NCBI GenBank assembly: GCA_947177345.1
Contig: CAMWUB010000077.1
Location: 1 to 6,765, forward strand
Source of the DNA: an uncultured Ruminococcus sp.
GTDB taxonomy: Bacteria > Bacillota > Clostridia > Oscillospirales > Ruminococcaceae
Reading direction: 5' to 3'
DNA: 6,765 bases
Made by a program: the position numbers and the translations under genes. A model generated the notes under the pieces. That model saw only the letters and a program-made list of their open reading frames with translations, was not told where the DNA came from and did not search any database. Of this stretch, positions 6,481 to 6,765 are shown in pieces. The stretch's first letter is position 1. Each line of letters starts with the position of its first letter.

Positions 6481-6575
6481 TTTACTGTTCCGCCGTCCTT
6501 GTAATGTTCTTTAACTGGTACAAGCAGAATTATCGCAATTATCAGCGGAATTATTATTTTTAATTTCTTTTTCAT
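6324..6575 (-). CDS. Small membrane-anchored protein of unknown function (intact copy)
   Basis: I recognise no named family in this 83-residue protein. A lysine-rich start (KKKLK, 2-6) precedes one hydrophobic stretch, about residues 7-21 (IIIPLIIAIILLVPV). That fits a signal anchor or uncleaved signal peptide with the rest outside the cell. No lipobox Cys is seen. The outer part runs DGGTVKYNAVLWSVTKHHG, then a Gly/Asn-rich stretch, then GTTVRILCFEVYSNYP. Similar short proteins with DGGTV.Y.AVL are, as far as I recall, common hypothetical proteins in clostridia. The ATG at 6575 follows AAAGGAG (6583-6589) by 7 bases. The last codons hold the Shine-Dalgarno of thiD, 3 bases on, so it is translated with the thiamine genes. 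A second, broken copy lies directly upstream. A link to thiamine is not shown by its sequence. Confidence 0.75.
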   Translation of the reverse strand: MKKKLKIIIPLIIAIILLVPVKEHYKDGGTVKYNAVLWSVTKHHGMTYDSAGNAGYNTGTTVRILCFEVYSNYPIFIPEQKGA

Positions 6576-6576
6576 T

Positions 6577-6735
6577 GTTATGCTCCTTTATGTTCGGGGT
6601 ACAAACTGCGGATAATTACTGTATACCTTAAACCATAGTATTCTGACAGTTGTTCCGGTATTATAACCACGATTTCCGGCTGAATCAGATGTCATTCCAT
6701 GATGTTTCGTAACGCTCCATAATATAGCATTATAT
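6577..6735. repeat. Direct repeat, copy B (in the decayed small gene)
   Basis: This is the partner of the repeat at 6323-6480. It carries the 3' part of the decayed copy and the Shine-Dalgarno used by the intact 83-residue gene, in the same relative place as the thiD Shine-Dalgarno in copy A. The two units thus look like a duplication of gene end plus ribosome binding site. Similarity ends sharply after GCATTATAT. The remaining 30 bases to the window end are unrelated to copy A. Confidence 0.9.
6588..6734 (-). pseudogene. Decayed tandem copy of the small membrane-anchored protein
   Basis: Read on the - strand, 6734 to 6591 encodes 48 residues that align with the C-terminal part of the intact copy (YNA(I/V)LWSVTKHHGMT and so on), then TAA at 6590-6588. 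I count about 7 amino-acid changes, mostly not conservative (Tyr to Ser, Ala to Arg, Cys to Trp, Glu to Lys). Homology stops abruptly on the 5' side, where an in-frame TAA (6737-6735) directly precedes the first shared codon. The lysine-rich start and hydrophobic anchor are absent. One extra base near the 3' end shifts the frame: CCCCGAACAT replaces CCGGAACAG. Without it the copy would end PEHKGA, like PEQKGA in the intact copy. No start codon or Shine-Dalgarno serves this stretch. It is best read as a truncated, frameshifted remnant. Confidence 0.75.
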
Positions 6736-6765
6736 TATAAATTTCAGGAATCCACATCTCCTAGA

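Noticed and set aside
6738..6765. On the - strand the last bases can be read as LGDVDS and a stop, which recalls the start of a dockerin repeat or the end of an upstream gene.
   Set aside because: Six residues at the window edge cannot support any call, and a dockerin would not stop there.

Overview
The window looks like chromosome of a low-GC, Gram-positive anaerobe, most likely a clostridium of the Ruminococcus / Oscillospirales type. The grounds are AAAGGAG-type ribosome binding sites before nearly every gene, a classic T-box leader, a short clostridial-type ThiC, and AT-rich intergenic DNA. This placement is an inference from style and gene families, not from a database match.

Left part (1-878, + strand): the first 56 bases encode the last 17 residues of a protein whose tail matches the usual C-terminus of type I restriction specificity subunits (HsdS). 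Fifteen bases later, after a strong Shine-Dalgarno, comes an ADP-ribosylglycohydrolase (DraG/ARH family) with both metal-binding motifs intact. It is probably the last gene of a restriction-modification locus that extends out of the window.

Middle part (902-3746, + strand): a near-consensus promoter drives a T-box leader whose specifier codon reads AAC (Asn). The leader controls asnS (asparaginyl-tRNA synthetase) and, 95 bases further on, asnA (ammonia-dependent asparagine synthetase). Uncharged tRNA-Asn should therefore raise both the making of asparagine and its loading onto tRNA. A strong hairpin without a U-tract sits between the two genes, and a bidirectional terminator follows asnA.

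Right part (6765-3745, - strand): a tightly packed operon converges on asnA. In transcription order it holds a broken copy of a small membrane-anchored protein, an intact 83-residue copy of it, thiD (HMP/HMP-P kinase, TTG start), thiC (HMP-P synthase) and a small P-loop kinase of unknown substrate. ThiC and ThiD together make HMP pyrophosphate, the pyrimidine half of thiamine. The intact genes are 1-12 bases apart from their upstream neighbours, and each ribosome binding site lies in, or touches, the end of the gene before it. No promoter or TPP riboswitch for this operon is visible, so its control region must lie beyond 6765.

I found no tRNA, rRNA, CRISPR array or insertion sequence. The least ordinary items are the HsdS tail next to an ADP-ribosyl hydrolase, the orphan kinase coupled to thiC, and the decayed tandem duplication at the head of the thiamine operon.
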